A stretch of DNA of 64,000 bases from Neostapfia colusana (Eukaryota > Streptophyta > Magnoliopsida > Poales > Poaceae). The translations under genes and the position numbers were made by a program. The DNA lies in contig JASWHV010000012.1 in assembly GCA_030760725.1 (NCBI GenBank), positions 39,215,652-39,279,651 of the forward strand, given 5' to 3'. The notes beneath the pieces are model-generated. The model was given only the letters and a program-made list of their open reading frames with translations. It did not search any database and was not told where the DNA came from. Shown one piece after another: positions 10,223 through 20,642 of the stretch (within the stretch, counting starts at the first letter, position 1; every line of letters starts with the position of its first letter).

Positions 10223-12481
10223 ATGGAGAAGTACTCCGCAAAACCTTGTGTGTTCAATGGCATCAATTTTCAGGTTTGGAAGGCGCGGATGGAGGCCTAC
10301 ATACAGGCGCAAGGCTTCGCCATATGGGAAAAGGTCTACCAGAACTTCGATGTACCACCCAAATCAAGTTACGGCTGCGAACATGAGAGATGTTGACAAC
10401 AACAACAAGGCTCGCAACTTGATCATCCAAGGATTGACTCAAAGCGACTTCGACCGTGTTGCACACCTCCGATCTGCATATGATGTTTGGAAAGCTCTTT
10501 GTGACTACCATGAAGGATCCAATACGATCAAGGAGGTAAGGCAAGATATGTTCAAGAAAGAATACATGCGTTTTGAGATGCAACCCGGTGAGTCAATTGA
10601 CGACCTTTTTGCTCGCTTTAATAAAATTCTCAGCAACTTGCGTAGTGTCAATGTTAACTTTTCAGATGCTGAAAATGCTAGACAATTGTTAGGAGCTTTA
10701 GATATGTCAATTTGGAAGATGAAAGTTACATCTATTCGTGAATCTACTGTCATGAGTTCTCTTACTTTAGACGTGCTTTATTCTAAATTGAAAACTCATG
10801 AAATTGACATCATCTCACGTAAAAACCCCAACAAGTCTATTGCATTTGTTTCGCAACGTGACATGTCTAGTTCTAGTCAATCATCATCTAGTGGTGCACT
10901 CTCTTTGCTGTCCTCTCTAACACTTGAACAGATTGAAGAGTTTCCAGAGGAGGAGCTTGCACTCATCTCTACTCGGTTCTCAAAAGCATTGCAAAATGTG
11001 AGAACTAGAAGCAGAGGAAGCTCTGGACCTCAACGATGTTTTGAATGAGGTAAGACAGGACATTTTCGTACGGAGTGCCCTAACTTTTCAGGTCTGACTT
11101 CACGTGAAGAAAAGCAAACAAGGCCGAAGAAATCGTTTGCAAAGAATAAGAAGAAGAAAGATTTATCAATGCGCAACATAGTGCATAGTATGATCTCTGC
11201 ACCTCAAGATTTCGGCTCAAGTGATGTGGACACCGGTAGTGATGAAGATGAAGAAGCTATGGCAAATATGTGCTGCATGGCGAGCAAGTCAAGTTCAAGC
11301 TTCGAGAAGGCAGAACACAACAGCGACGATGAAGAGGTATGTCCCACTTGTGAAGAAATGTGTAATGCTATTTCTCTTGCCACTGTTATATTAAAGAAAA
11401 AGGATAAAAAACTTAGGAACAATGCTGTTAAAATTGAATCACTAGAATCTGAAATTAATCGTTTAAAAACATTGATTCCTAGTGATGATTCTTGTTCCTC
11501 ATGTGATTTAATTTATGAACAATTATCCTCTTTAAGAAGTGCACACGCATCTACACTTGATAAACTTGAACTTGAAATTGAAAAGAACAAAGAGCTTGCT
11601 GCACTTAATGATAAAAATTAGAAAAGATGCTTGTTGTTCTACAATTGATTTGTATTGTTCTTCATGTGATGATCTGAATAAGAAACTAAATGATGCTATG
11701 AATGAGATTTCTATTTTGAACAATGCTTTACGTGTGCATGAAGTTAAATATTGTTCAAATTGCAAACTAAAAGGAAAAACTTCATGTGAAAACTGCTTTG
11801 ATCTGTCCAATAAACTTGATGACATGAATAGGACTAGATCGGTTTTCTAATGCAAATAAGAACCTTAACTTGCTGCTGAATTCTTCCAAGTCTTGTAATG
11901 ATAAAACTGGTTTAGGTTTTAATTCTCATGCTCATGCTAAGGCACACCCACCTAAAGTTGTAAAGTCATTAGGAAGCGGTTTGATTCAAACAGCTCCTAG
12001 ACAAAAAGAGGTGATTTTCAAATCTGCAGGAGTATTGTCCCATTCGGGTTCTAATAAACGTGTTGCTTGCTCATCTAGACATGATAATAAGGTTATTTTT
12101 CATTGTACCTACTGTGGTAGAGATGGTCATGTCATGGATTTTTGTTATAGACTAGCTAAACACGATAAGAAACAAAGAATACTTGCTAGATCACATAACA
12201 ACCAAGCAAAATCTGCTAGACCGAATGTTCGGAGCTTGCAACCTGCTGTAATGAGTCAAAAACTTGCTCCCGGACCTACTGTTTTTTGTGCTACATATAA
12301 CACATCTTCTAAGTCAGTAGTTGGGAACAAAAATTTTCGATGTTTGGCTCATAAACCTGCTGTACCTTCTCAGCTTTCGCGTGTTATTCCTGTTGGACGT
12401 CGTGTGACTCAGTACTGGATTCCTAAAAGTCTTTTAACTAACCCCAGTATTGAGTCATCGACGTATTGTGCTGCTGTGTAG
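10223..12481 (+). pseudogene. Copia gag (frameshifted)
   Basis: The start ATG at 10223 opens MEKYSAKPCVFNG, a typical copia Gag N-terminus with FQVWKARMEAYI. The frame shifts near 10350-10375 into the long Gag core (10376-11045, RFNKILSNLRS). The first zinc knuckle (CFE-GKTGHFRTEC) has its second Cys codon replaced by TGA at 11046-11048. A Lys-rich, then acidic segment follows, then a coiled-coil-like part carrying spaced CxxC motifs (11340-11800) with two more frame changes near 11620 and 11830. A second zinc knuckle, CTYCGRDGHVMDFC, lies near 12106. An in-frame TAG at 12479-12481 separates this from protease. The protein would coat element RNA in virus-like particles, but this copy is broken. 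Confidence 0.9.
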
Positions 12482-13842
12482 GTTTCACGTTTGAGGAAGG
12501 AGAACATTTGGATTGTGGATTCAGGTTGCTCACGCCACATGACCGGTAACAAAGAATGGTTCTCCTCTCTCTCTTTTGTGTCACGTGTAGAAAATGTTAC
12601 TTTCGCTGATAACTCTTCTACTCCCATAATTGCTAAAGGTTCGGTTAGAGTAAACAATCTCTACACTTTGAAAGATGTGGAACTTGTTAAAAATTTGAAA
12701 TACAACTTGCTTTCGGTTTCACAATTGCTAGATGAAAATCTAGAGGTTAGCTTTGCTAAAAATTGCTGCAAGGTTGTAGATTCAAAATGTGAGCTTTTGT
12801 TTAACATGTCTAGGTTTGGAAGAGTTTTTAAAGCTGATTTTGATTTGTCAACTTCTAAGCATCGGTGTCTAGTTGCTAATGATACAAAGGATCTATATTT
12901 TTGGCATCGTAGACTTGGTCACATAGGCTTTGATCATCTCACTCGTGTTAGTGCTCTCGATCGCATACGTGGGCTGCCGAAGCTTAAAAAGGACAATGAT
13001 ATTGTGTGCTCTTCTTGTAGACATGCTAAGTTTGTTGCAGGTTCACATGCTCCTCTCACAATGACCATGACAGCTGAACCGGGACAACTTTTACATCTTG
13101 ACACAGTAGGTCCGGCACGTGTTCAATCCTTCGGAGGTAAATGGTATGTGCTTGTGATTGTTGATGATTATTCCAGATATTCTTGGGTTTATTTTATGGC
13201 ATCTAAGAATGAAGCTTTTAGTCATTTTAGAACTTTATTTCTTAGATTATATATTGATCACCCAGGATCATTAAAAGCAATTAGAAGTGATAACGGAACT
13301 GAATTTAAAAACCAATCCTTTGATCACTTTTGTGCTGAAAATGGAATAGATCATCAATACCCTTCACCCTATGTACCACAACAAAATGGTGTCGTAGAAA
13401 GAAAGAACAGGACCTTAGTTGCGATGGCTAGGACTATGCTTGATGAATATCAAACTTCTAGGAAATTTTGGGCTGATGCAATTGCAACCGCTTGTTATGT
13501 CTCAAATCGTGTTTTCTTGTGTGCTAAGCTTGGAAAAACCCCATATGAGCTCCGGTTTGGACATAGGCCTAGTGTTACACACTTTAGGGTTTTTGGTTGC
13601 AAATGCTTTATTAAGAAACATGGTAATCTTGATAAATTTGAAGCTAGATCTGTTGATGGCATGTTTCTTGGTTATCCATCTCATACTAGAGCCAACCGTG
13701 TGCTTTTACTTGACACTAACAAAATTGTGGAGACTTGCGAGGTTTCTTTTGATGAAGCTAGCCCAAGAACTAGCTCCGATATTGCAGGTACGGATCCATA
13801 TCAGCAGGGGGAGAGTATTTCTATTGAAGAAGATGAAGAAGT
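12482..13842 (+). pseudogene. Copia protease and integrase, 5' part of pol
   Basis: An open frame runs from the TAG at 12479 to the nested insertion. The aspartic protease motif is DSGCSRHMTG (near 12518). The GAG-pre-integrase zinc-binding region reads HRRLGH then CSSCRHAK. The integrase core shows the D,D,E triad in LHLDTVGP, IRSDNGTEF and VVERKNR, followed by the usual KTPYELRFGHRPS tail. At 13842 the Tekay element interrupts the codon. Its other side at 29565 resumes in the same frame. The catalytic residues look intact, but the polyprotein cannot be made. Confidence 0.95.
13838..13842. repeat. Target-site duplication GAAGT of the central Tekay element
   Basis: GAAGT here is repeated at 29560-29564, immediately outside the TGTAAGGG start and GTGTCA end of the LTRs. 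The flanks are copia pol in a shared reading frame. Confidence 0.95.
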
Positions 13843-16800
13843 TGTAAGGGCCTCAGTTTTTGACACATATTTGAAGTGTTCATCACCACACCACACACCT
13901 CATTTGAGGAAAGTTGATGAACACAAATGAAGAGCAAGTAGCCACCATCAACATGCTCATTAGAGAACAAACTCACATATTGCAAAAGTGGTATTTCCCA
14001 CATGTGATATAGAGGGGCTGGACATATGAAAACTCCTACACATTGCTAAGGATGTCCATGTCAAGTTTCACCCAAATTCAAAACCTTGTTGAGGTCATTT
14101 TGGGTATAGTTAGAATGAGTGCAGTTTGAAAGCATATTCAAATTCAAACTGTTTTTATCCCATGAATTTAAAAGTGGGAGGCATATTCTTATTTAGCACA
14201 TTTTTATGAGCTCACACACCAATTTTCACTCCATTTGGAGTTGATCTTGACATGAGCTAAGTGGGACAAATTCAAACTTTATTTGAATTCAAAACTGAAC
14301 TTGTGCTGAAATTCATTCAAATCAAACCCAATTGGAATTCTAATCAATTCAAATGACTCATGGGTGAATAATTTGAATCACCAAGGGTATTATGGGGCTC
14401 ACTGTTTACAACAGTGATTAGGAGTAAATTTCAGAGGTTAAAACCCCGGGTGGGACGCACATGTCATAGAGAGAAGGAGGCAAAACTTGTACACAAAGTA
14501 ACAGCCTCGGTGGGAAATTCCACCTAGCAGCTGTCGGCTGTGCCACCGAGCAGCTACCGGCGCCACCAGCTGCTTCCCCTCTCCGTGCGCTGGCACCCAG
14601 GGCGGCTTGCTCGTGCCCCCACGCGACTGGCACCGCCTCCACTTAGCAGGAGTCGGCCGGCTTTATCTTCTCACGGGCAAACCCGAGCAGCGGCATTGTT
14701 CTCGCCGCAGCTCTCTGCTCAATCGGGAAAACCAGCAAAACCATCTCCTCCTTCGTCCCTGAGCTGCTAGACAGCCACCTGAGGTCGCACTTCATCTCCC
14801 CAACGCCATAAACCCCGAGCTCCAACCTCCTTTGCCCGAAAACAATCGCCACCGCGGCGACCTAGCCTCAGCCGAGAGTCAGGCGCCCATAGACAGTGTT
14901 CCACAGGCGTTTTCACGGTCCAGCAAGAGAGGCAACAGGAGCGCGCGACCACCGTGCTGCTCTCCTCCATGTTTGGAAGCAAACCGTGAAGAATCCACAG
15001 AGAATTTCCAGTTTTTGCTCTGGCAACCGTAAACCGAGCTTCCGGTTCGGTTTCTTTAAATTCTCGCTCTATGATCTTTCGGAGGTTATCAAATCTTGCA
15101 CAAAGACGCTGGACTAGCCGGCGATCAAGTTCTTTTCTGCATCCGTGGCGTGAAACTGTCTAGGAGTAACGAATTTCGAACTCGATCGAGGGTGGTCATG
15201 GCGGGCACGATCGGTCACATGGTGCCGACCGACTTGCCGCCATCCCTGAACCCTTTTGACACCTTGTCGAGCATCCTAGAGGTACACTGATGCTATAGGA
15301 CCGTTTGCTCGAGGTGTTGGAGGGTTAGAACCCACGGTCGACGGCGCCGAACCTCAACCGAGGCCGCGGCACGTCGCCGGGCTATTTCTGGTTACCCCCA
15401 GCCCGACCTGACACCACCGACGTGTTCCTTGACGTCGACAACCCCCTAGCGGCGAGTTTCAGACCCTGGGAGGTCCGGCAGCGGCGAGCCGGCGAGCTCC
15501 GGGTCTGCTCCGGCGAGGTCGGCGGCGTGGGCGCGAGAGAACGGCGGGAGGAAGACAAAGCCGGCTGTCCCACATGTCAGCGGCTGAAGAATTTAAATCG
15601 GAATCGGGTGTGGCCGGGGATCGGCTGTGCTGGCGCGCAAATACCCTGTGAGCTCCGGTGTGCTGGACACCTCCGCGCTCGACACGTGTCCCCGCGGGCC
15701 CTCGAGAGTTTAAACTTTTTCCCGATTTTCAGAATTCTTCCAAACTTCAAATCCTCATAACTTTAGCTAGAAAGCTCCAAATCGAGTGAACCAAATTTTG
15801 TTGGATTCATCTCTCTGAGTACTTTCCAGCAAATCAAGTTTCCCTTCATGAAAACCCTTATTTCTCCAGAATTAATTCCTCAAAATTTAAACTGTTAGGA
15901 ATTTTAACTGGAGAATCCTTTGGAGGAAAATCCTGAAATTTTGCTGGGATGTTCACTAATATATCACTGACCTACCATAAAAGTTTCAGACCCATTGGAG
16001 CTCATTTGATCCACCTAATGGTGTGATTAGTGGAACTGTTCCAAAGAAAATAGAAAATGTTCAGAAACATTTTCAGAATTTTCTCTGAAATTGTTTAGCT
16101 CATATCTTTAGTTAGGAACCTTCAAATTAAGTGAGACCAACTCCATTAGAACACTCTGAAAATCTAGTTTTCAGAAAGTCATAGTTTGTTTCATGAAAAT
16201 CCTTAGAACACCCTAAAAGCCTTCAATTAAGGTCAAGTACATGATTAATTGTGGAGGGCTCAATTGAGCTTTACTGCAACTAAAACTTGACCAAATCTCT
16301 GTTTAGGTTGTAACCAAGCCCCAGTAAAAGTTTCACAGTCATTGGGTCTGTCTAGCAAGGGTTATAGACTTCGCAACTTCAAACTTAATACAAATGCATT
16401 TAAATTGATACATGTATTGCTTCTATCATGTAGTCGCTAAGGTCAAGGAGGAACCCAAAGTCCTAGACTTCGTTACTCCGGAGGAGCAGCTATCCTACAA
16501 CCAAGAGCAGCAAGGCATGCTCCGGTTTGCATTAACCGTTTTACAATTTTTTATTGTTTTGAGCACTTACTTGATTATTATGATTCTTCGCATTAGAGTC
16601 TTGTTTGGAAACCCAATTGCATAGCCAAGAAAACCATAGGTTGGGTTTAGGATTGCAAACCCCGTTAGCTACTGCAATGCTAAGATAGTGTAGGATTCGG
16701 TACAAGTCGAATAGTTGGAACTACTCGCGAGCATAGGCTAGAGGCACTCGACTCGGGTAGTGATAGCACATGAAACATATGGCAAGAAAATGAGACCAAG

Positions 16801-17923
16801 CGGAGGATAAGGGCAACTGGACTTTGGGGCCTGTGTGCTGTAGCTCCGCTTGTGTCGATTGAGCACCGAGCCATGTGTGGGCCTGTTGAACAAGCTAGAA
16901 CAGTACCGAAGACCTACCGGCTATATGGGAACCGGGAAACCGATGTAACTCGGGTAGCTGGGTGTTGAGGCATAGCTGGTCGTTCAGAGGGTAGGTTGAG
17001 AGCTCGAGGTGTAAATCGGCTGGCGGCACTGAGATGCGCGTGCAGAGACCTCTTGCTCGGGACGATTGGACCGGTTCAACATTTGGCTAACGGGTGAAAG
17101 GTAGTCGCGTACGGCGTCCGTGATGGTTGTTGTAGGCAACATCGAGTACGGGCGTACGTGACGGGTTGTTCTGGTAAGCCTGCAGGTGTAAATCGATTAT
17201 AATCGCCGTCCCTCGCGGTCAGTGAGTACCACTTGTTCACTGTACCGTGACGTAGAAAGAACAGGCTAGTTACATGTTAAAATGTTGCTCATTGAAAGAT
17301 GGACTTGTTTGCTAATGAATTGCTTTAGTGTAGAGCTAACTAAAGTTCTTTTCAACTTTGGGCAAAGTACATGAGAGAAATGCGTTTCTTGTTTGGTTGC
17401 GGCTCTCTCATGTGCCTTAGCGTAAGGTTCTCCACAACCTGCTGCTAAAACTTGAAAGTAAGGTTCTACTAATTAGGCGAGTCCTTGCAAATGCTTTTTA
17501 CCTCATGTAACCCATCACCCCTCATGTAGAAGTTCCATGTTTAGGTGAGACGGGTCAGATATGCTGAGCCTTCGTGCGCACTGCTTGTGTTTGAAGCTTT
17601 TGCAGGGTTCTATGATGAAGGGATTCCCGAAGAGGAGACGGAACCCCACGAGGGGAACCCCGTCGAGTGGGAGTCGTGCACGCCGCAGAGTTAGTGTGTG
17701 TGTGTGCCAGCAAGGACACGTTCAAGGGCTGAACGTGCACTTGATGCTTAGTCTACGCCCATGAGTGTAGACTGAACTTATTTTGTTGTAAACATGTTCA
17801 TAAACTTGTTTATGTAATAAAATTTCGCTTCCGCTTTGTACCTTTGATGTGTGTTATACGGTGCTGTGCAACGCAGCACCCCTCAGCGTGATCCTGGCTC
17901 GACAAGACCGTGGGGTCGTGTCA
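13843..17923 (+). repeat. Central Tekay 5' LTR
   Basis: This 4081-bp LTR starts TGTAAGGGCC and ends GTCGTGTCA. About 600 bases of AT-rich sequence are followed by a GC-rich core (about 14450-15720), then AT-rich sequence with intron-like spacers. AATAAA lies at 17816-17821. I saw no clear TATA box. The sense strand carries the three-exon mini-ORF described separately. The other ORFs in the GC-rich core overlap on both strands and are likely compositional. Confidence 0.95.
15198..17694 (+). CDS. Candidate three-exon acidic mini-protein inside the LTR
   Basis: Exon 1 (15198-15281, 84 nt) starts with ATGGCG in good plant context, encodes MAGTIGHMVPTD... and ends at GAG|GTACAC. Exon 2 (16442-16514, 73 nt) follows CTAAG and encodes a KEEPKVLDFVTPEEQ-type stretch, ending CAAG|GCATGC (GCAAGC in sister copies, a GC-type donor). 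Exon 3 (17606-17694, 89 nt) follows CTTTTGCAG and ends VEWESCTPQS then TAG. Phases match (0/0, then 1/1), giving 81 residues, acidic, with no known domain and no signal or membrane segment that I can see. Exons 2 and 3 recur in LTRs of unrelated sequence, which argues for coding constraint. Splicing is inferred, not shown. The alternative is a chance open leader with conserved RNA signals. Confidence 0.4.
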
Positions 17924-17927
17924 GCGT

Positions 17928-17939
17928 TGGTATCAGAGC
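17928..17939 (+). other. Central Tekay primer binding site (initiator tRNA-Met)
   Basis: TGGTATCAGAGC lies four bases after the LTR end, the standard initiator tRNA-Met complement. Confidence 0.95.
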
Positions 17940-17940
17940 T

Positions 17941-19425
17941 CGCTTGAGGTTTAACGCACTACAAAGGTCATCTTTTTCAAAAATCCAGTGAGGAACGAGT
18001 TAGTAGCCCATATAAGGATGTTATTAGCATATAGAAAGTGGCATATTAACTTATTTGATTATGTCGGAAAATCGTGCATCTCGGGACGTGTATGTCTTGG
18101 AGGTGCACGTAAGCACTGTCCACCAGTGCGCACAAGCTGAAGGGTGGAGCCCCACGGGTGGCAGGTAACCCGACCCGCTTTGATATCATCTACGACTCTT
18201 CATGTCGTTTTGGGTATTCGAGCAACGTCTATCCCTGGCGTGCGTGGTGCAACTTGGGAGACCCCGTCACGTGGTCTGAAACGTGAACACGTAACTCAAG
18301 GCATGTTTGGCTTGAGAACATCCGGGCGAGTGATGACGGCCGGTTGTACTAACTGTATGGATTCCGGGCTCCGTGTGCAGCCGAGTCTGACGATTGTTTG
18401 AGTTTCTGCAGGTAGCCTGACCACGAAATGGTATAAGTGTAGCATCCGTGTGCGAGTGACATTTAGTGCCACTGAAATAATGAAGCCGGCTAAGTCCGGT
18501 ATAGGTTTTTCTTGGTGAGGACGTAGTACCGACATAATCTGGTGACGCATCGACGTCACACCCCAACTAAATGAACAACTTCATTGTAAAAACTTGAAGG
18601 TTTTGATCCAAAGTAGTAAAACTTGATGTAACTCCTTCCCTTGAACAGGATATTCAAAGTTAACAAGTTTTCAACCTATAGGTTGTTAAGGACAGAGCAC
18701 TCTGTTTTCAGCTGAATCAAGGCTGAAGTTAATCAGAGGTTAGAGGTTGAGTTCTTTCGAGGATGGGATCATATGATACATTTATGGAAATCTTTGGAAG
18801 AGCTTTACAACTCTTCTATTGAGGTCCAGAGGTGTTTCATCACTTAACCAATCGAAAAATGCAGTGGAGTTGAAACTGTCCAGAAAACAGGACAGAGTAT
18901 AGACTCTCTGTAAACTCTCTGTAAATTTAGCATAACTTCCTGCTTAAAAATCCAAAAATAGAAAATGAGGTAGTTCTGGAAAGCTTATGAGATGGGTTAC
19001 AACTTTGTAACAGAAAGTTTTGTCGGATTAGGAACAGAATTAACTGGGATTCTTGGATCAAATCAGTACCTAAAGCAGGGAGGTGCTGTCCAATTTTCTC
19101 CAGAAATTCTGTTAAATTTGGCATCTTATAACTTTTGAACCAGTACAGATCATAGGCCAAGCAAATACTTTATGGAAATCTATTGAAGTTAGCTTTAACT
19201 TTGATGTTGAGCCCCGTAACTGGTTTTGCCTTTAACATGGCCTAAATCAGGTTGAAATGGAAAATGGTCAGGGCTGTCATGTTGAACAGCAGATCAGCAG
19301 TCAAATTTGTTTAAAATTTGAACTATGTTTCCAAGTTTTATGGGTTCAATGACATGTCCTATGTTATATCTCAGAGGTTTACTGTTTAAATAAATATTTG
19401 ACATTTCTCAAATATATTTTTACAG
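17941..19425 (+). other. Tekay 5' leader, probable intron before the extra ORF
   Basis: There is no long ORF. A possible short coding exon sits at 18061-18108 (ATGTCGG..., 16 codons, MSENRASRDVYVLEVH), followed by a strong donor GTAAGC at 18109. The 3' end at 19425 is a TTTTTACAG acceptor in an AT-rich tract. Joining the two keeps phase 0 into the ORF at 19426. Part of the leader around 18514 (GAGGACGTAGTACCGACATA) is also recognisable in element B near 54520-54543, so the leader is shared between families. Confidence 0.45.
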
Positions 19426-20370
19426 ATGAGAGCAGATAAGCAATTGGAGAATGGGTGGGTGGTGTCCCACTGTTCTCACCATAGCAGCTACCCGGAAGCA
19501 TTGTGGCAAATGCTCCAATATTTCGGGTACGACCAGATGCCACAGTACTTCGCCAAGGAAGAAGGCGAAGAGGGGAACAAGGCGTGGATGATCCATGTCG
19601 AAGTCCCTGCAGGACCTATGCCACCCGGTTGGGTGCCGTTCACCGTCACGGTGAGAGGAAGACAACCGGAAGGGATGTGGCAAGTGGCAGCCCGTGACAC
19701 CATGTCACGTTTCTGCCAACTACACGTGCAGTCTATGGAGGGCACTCCATACGCGCTCGTTCCGGTGGAGGGACAGGCTCAGCATGTGTGGGAAGAGAGG
19801 TACCGGGAGGCAACAGATCCGAGTTGCCCAAGGTACAACCCCGCGGAGGCAAATCTCAGCCTCCAGATAAGTGCGGGAAACGCCGTGATGGACAGCCAAG
19901 CTGTTCATACGGAGCGTCTCGCCACAAAGCTCAAGGAGAGCACGAGCCGTGGAGACCATTTCGAGAGTGCTCACAGCGCACTCTGCAATGTGCTCCTTCC
20001 GACGATAAAGCGACTGAATGAACAACACAATCAGTTGCATCGTCTGAAGAAGGCGAAGAGAAAAAGCCGTGTCGACATCGCGGCATTACAAGAACTGGTA
20101 CAGAATCTGACCCAGCAGAACGAGGATCTTACTCAAGAGCGGGACGACGCTATTGTGGAAGGGCAAGGCTGGGAAGAAGATTACATCCAAGCCATGGACG
20201 AGGTGCATGCGTTGCAGGACCTCGTACCTCCGGTGTTAGGCGTACCAGTGGTCTTGGGTCTTCCAGCAATGGGAGAACCCGGGATGGGAGAAGAGGTGGT
20301 AGATCCAGAGCCACCAGCAGAGGTACCGGAGGAGGACGTCCCACAGGAGGTCGAGTTCTACTCCGAGTAG
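19426..20370 (+). CDS. Extra Tekay ORF upstream of gag, unknown function
   Basis: This intact 314-codon ORF on the sense strand lies between the 5' leader and gag. The ATG directly follows TTTTTACAG, so it is probably translated from a spliced mRNA, perhaps joined to a short exon at 18061-18108. I do not recognise a domain. Residues 1-135 look globular, rich in Trp, Met and His (GWVVSHCSHHSSYPEALWQM). Residues about 190-262 are a predicted coiled coil with a basic patch (KKAKRKSR). The C-terminal 45 residues are Pro/Glu-rich and acidic, ending EVEFYSE. It has no zinc knuckle and no Gag core, so it is not a second gag by eye. That it stays open while gag-pol has stops is notable. Element B lacks it at the same place. 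Confidence 0.75.
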   Translation: MRADKQLENGWVVSHCSHHSSYPEALWQMLQYFGYDQMPQYFAKEEGEEGNKAWMIHVEVPAGPMPPGWVPFTVTVRGRQPEGMWQVAARDTMSRFCQLHVQSMEGTPYALVPVEGQAQHVWEERYREATDPSCPRYNPAEANLSLQISAGNAVMDSQAVHTERLATKLKESTSRGDHFESAHSALCNVLLPTIKRLNEQHNQLHRLKKAKRKSRVDIAALQELVQNLTQQNEDLTQERDDAIVEGQGWEEDYIQAMDEVHALQDLVPPVLGVPVVLGLPAMGEPGMGEEVVDPEPPAEVPEEDVPQEVEFYSE

Positions 20371-20642
20371 GGGGTTACAGTTGCCATGTAGGGCAGCCAG
20401 GGCAGTGTAGCCCAAATTTTGTAATCGGTGACATGTCGTGTAGACAGTAGCGTATGTATGGGTAGTAACGACATGAGCACGACTTCTCGGAGACCCGAGA
20501 ATAATGTATCTTGTATAAAGTTTATGCTTTATCAATATATGTGAATGTTGTGCAAATTAATCATGTGTCACTTCAATACCTACTGTTACATATGGAGTTT
20601 TAAGTAAGACATGTGCTAATCGCTGCTGTTTTGAATTTCAGA
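20371..20642 (+). other. Spacer between extra ORF and gag, with splice acceptor
   Basis: 272 non-coding bases end in TTTTGAATTTCAG one base before the gag ATG. The acceptor-like tract suggests that gag is also expressed from a spliced message. Confidence 0.5.
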
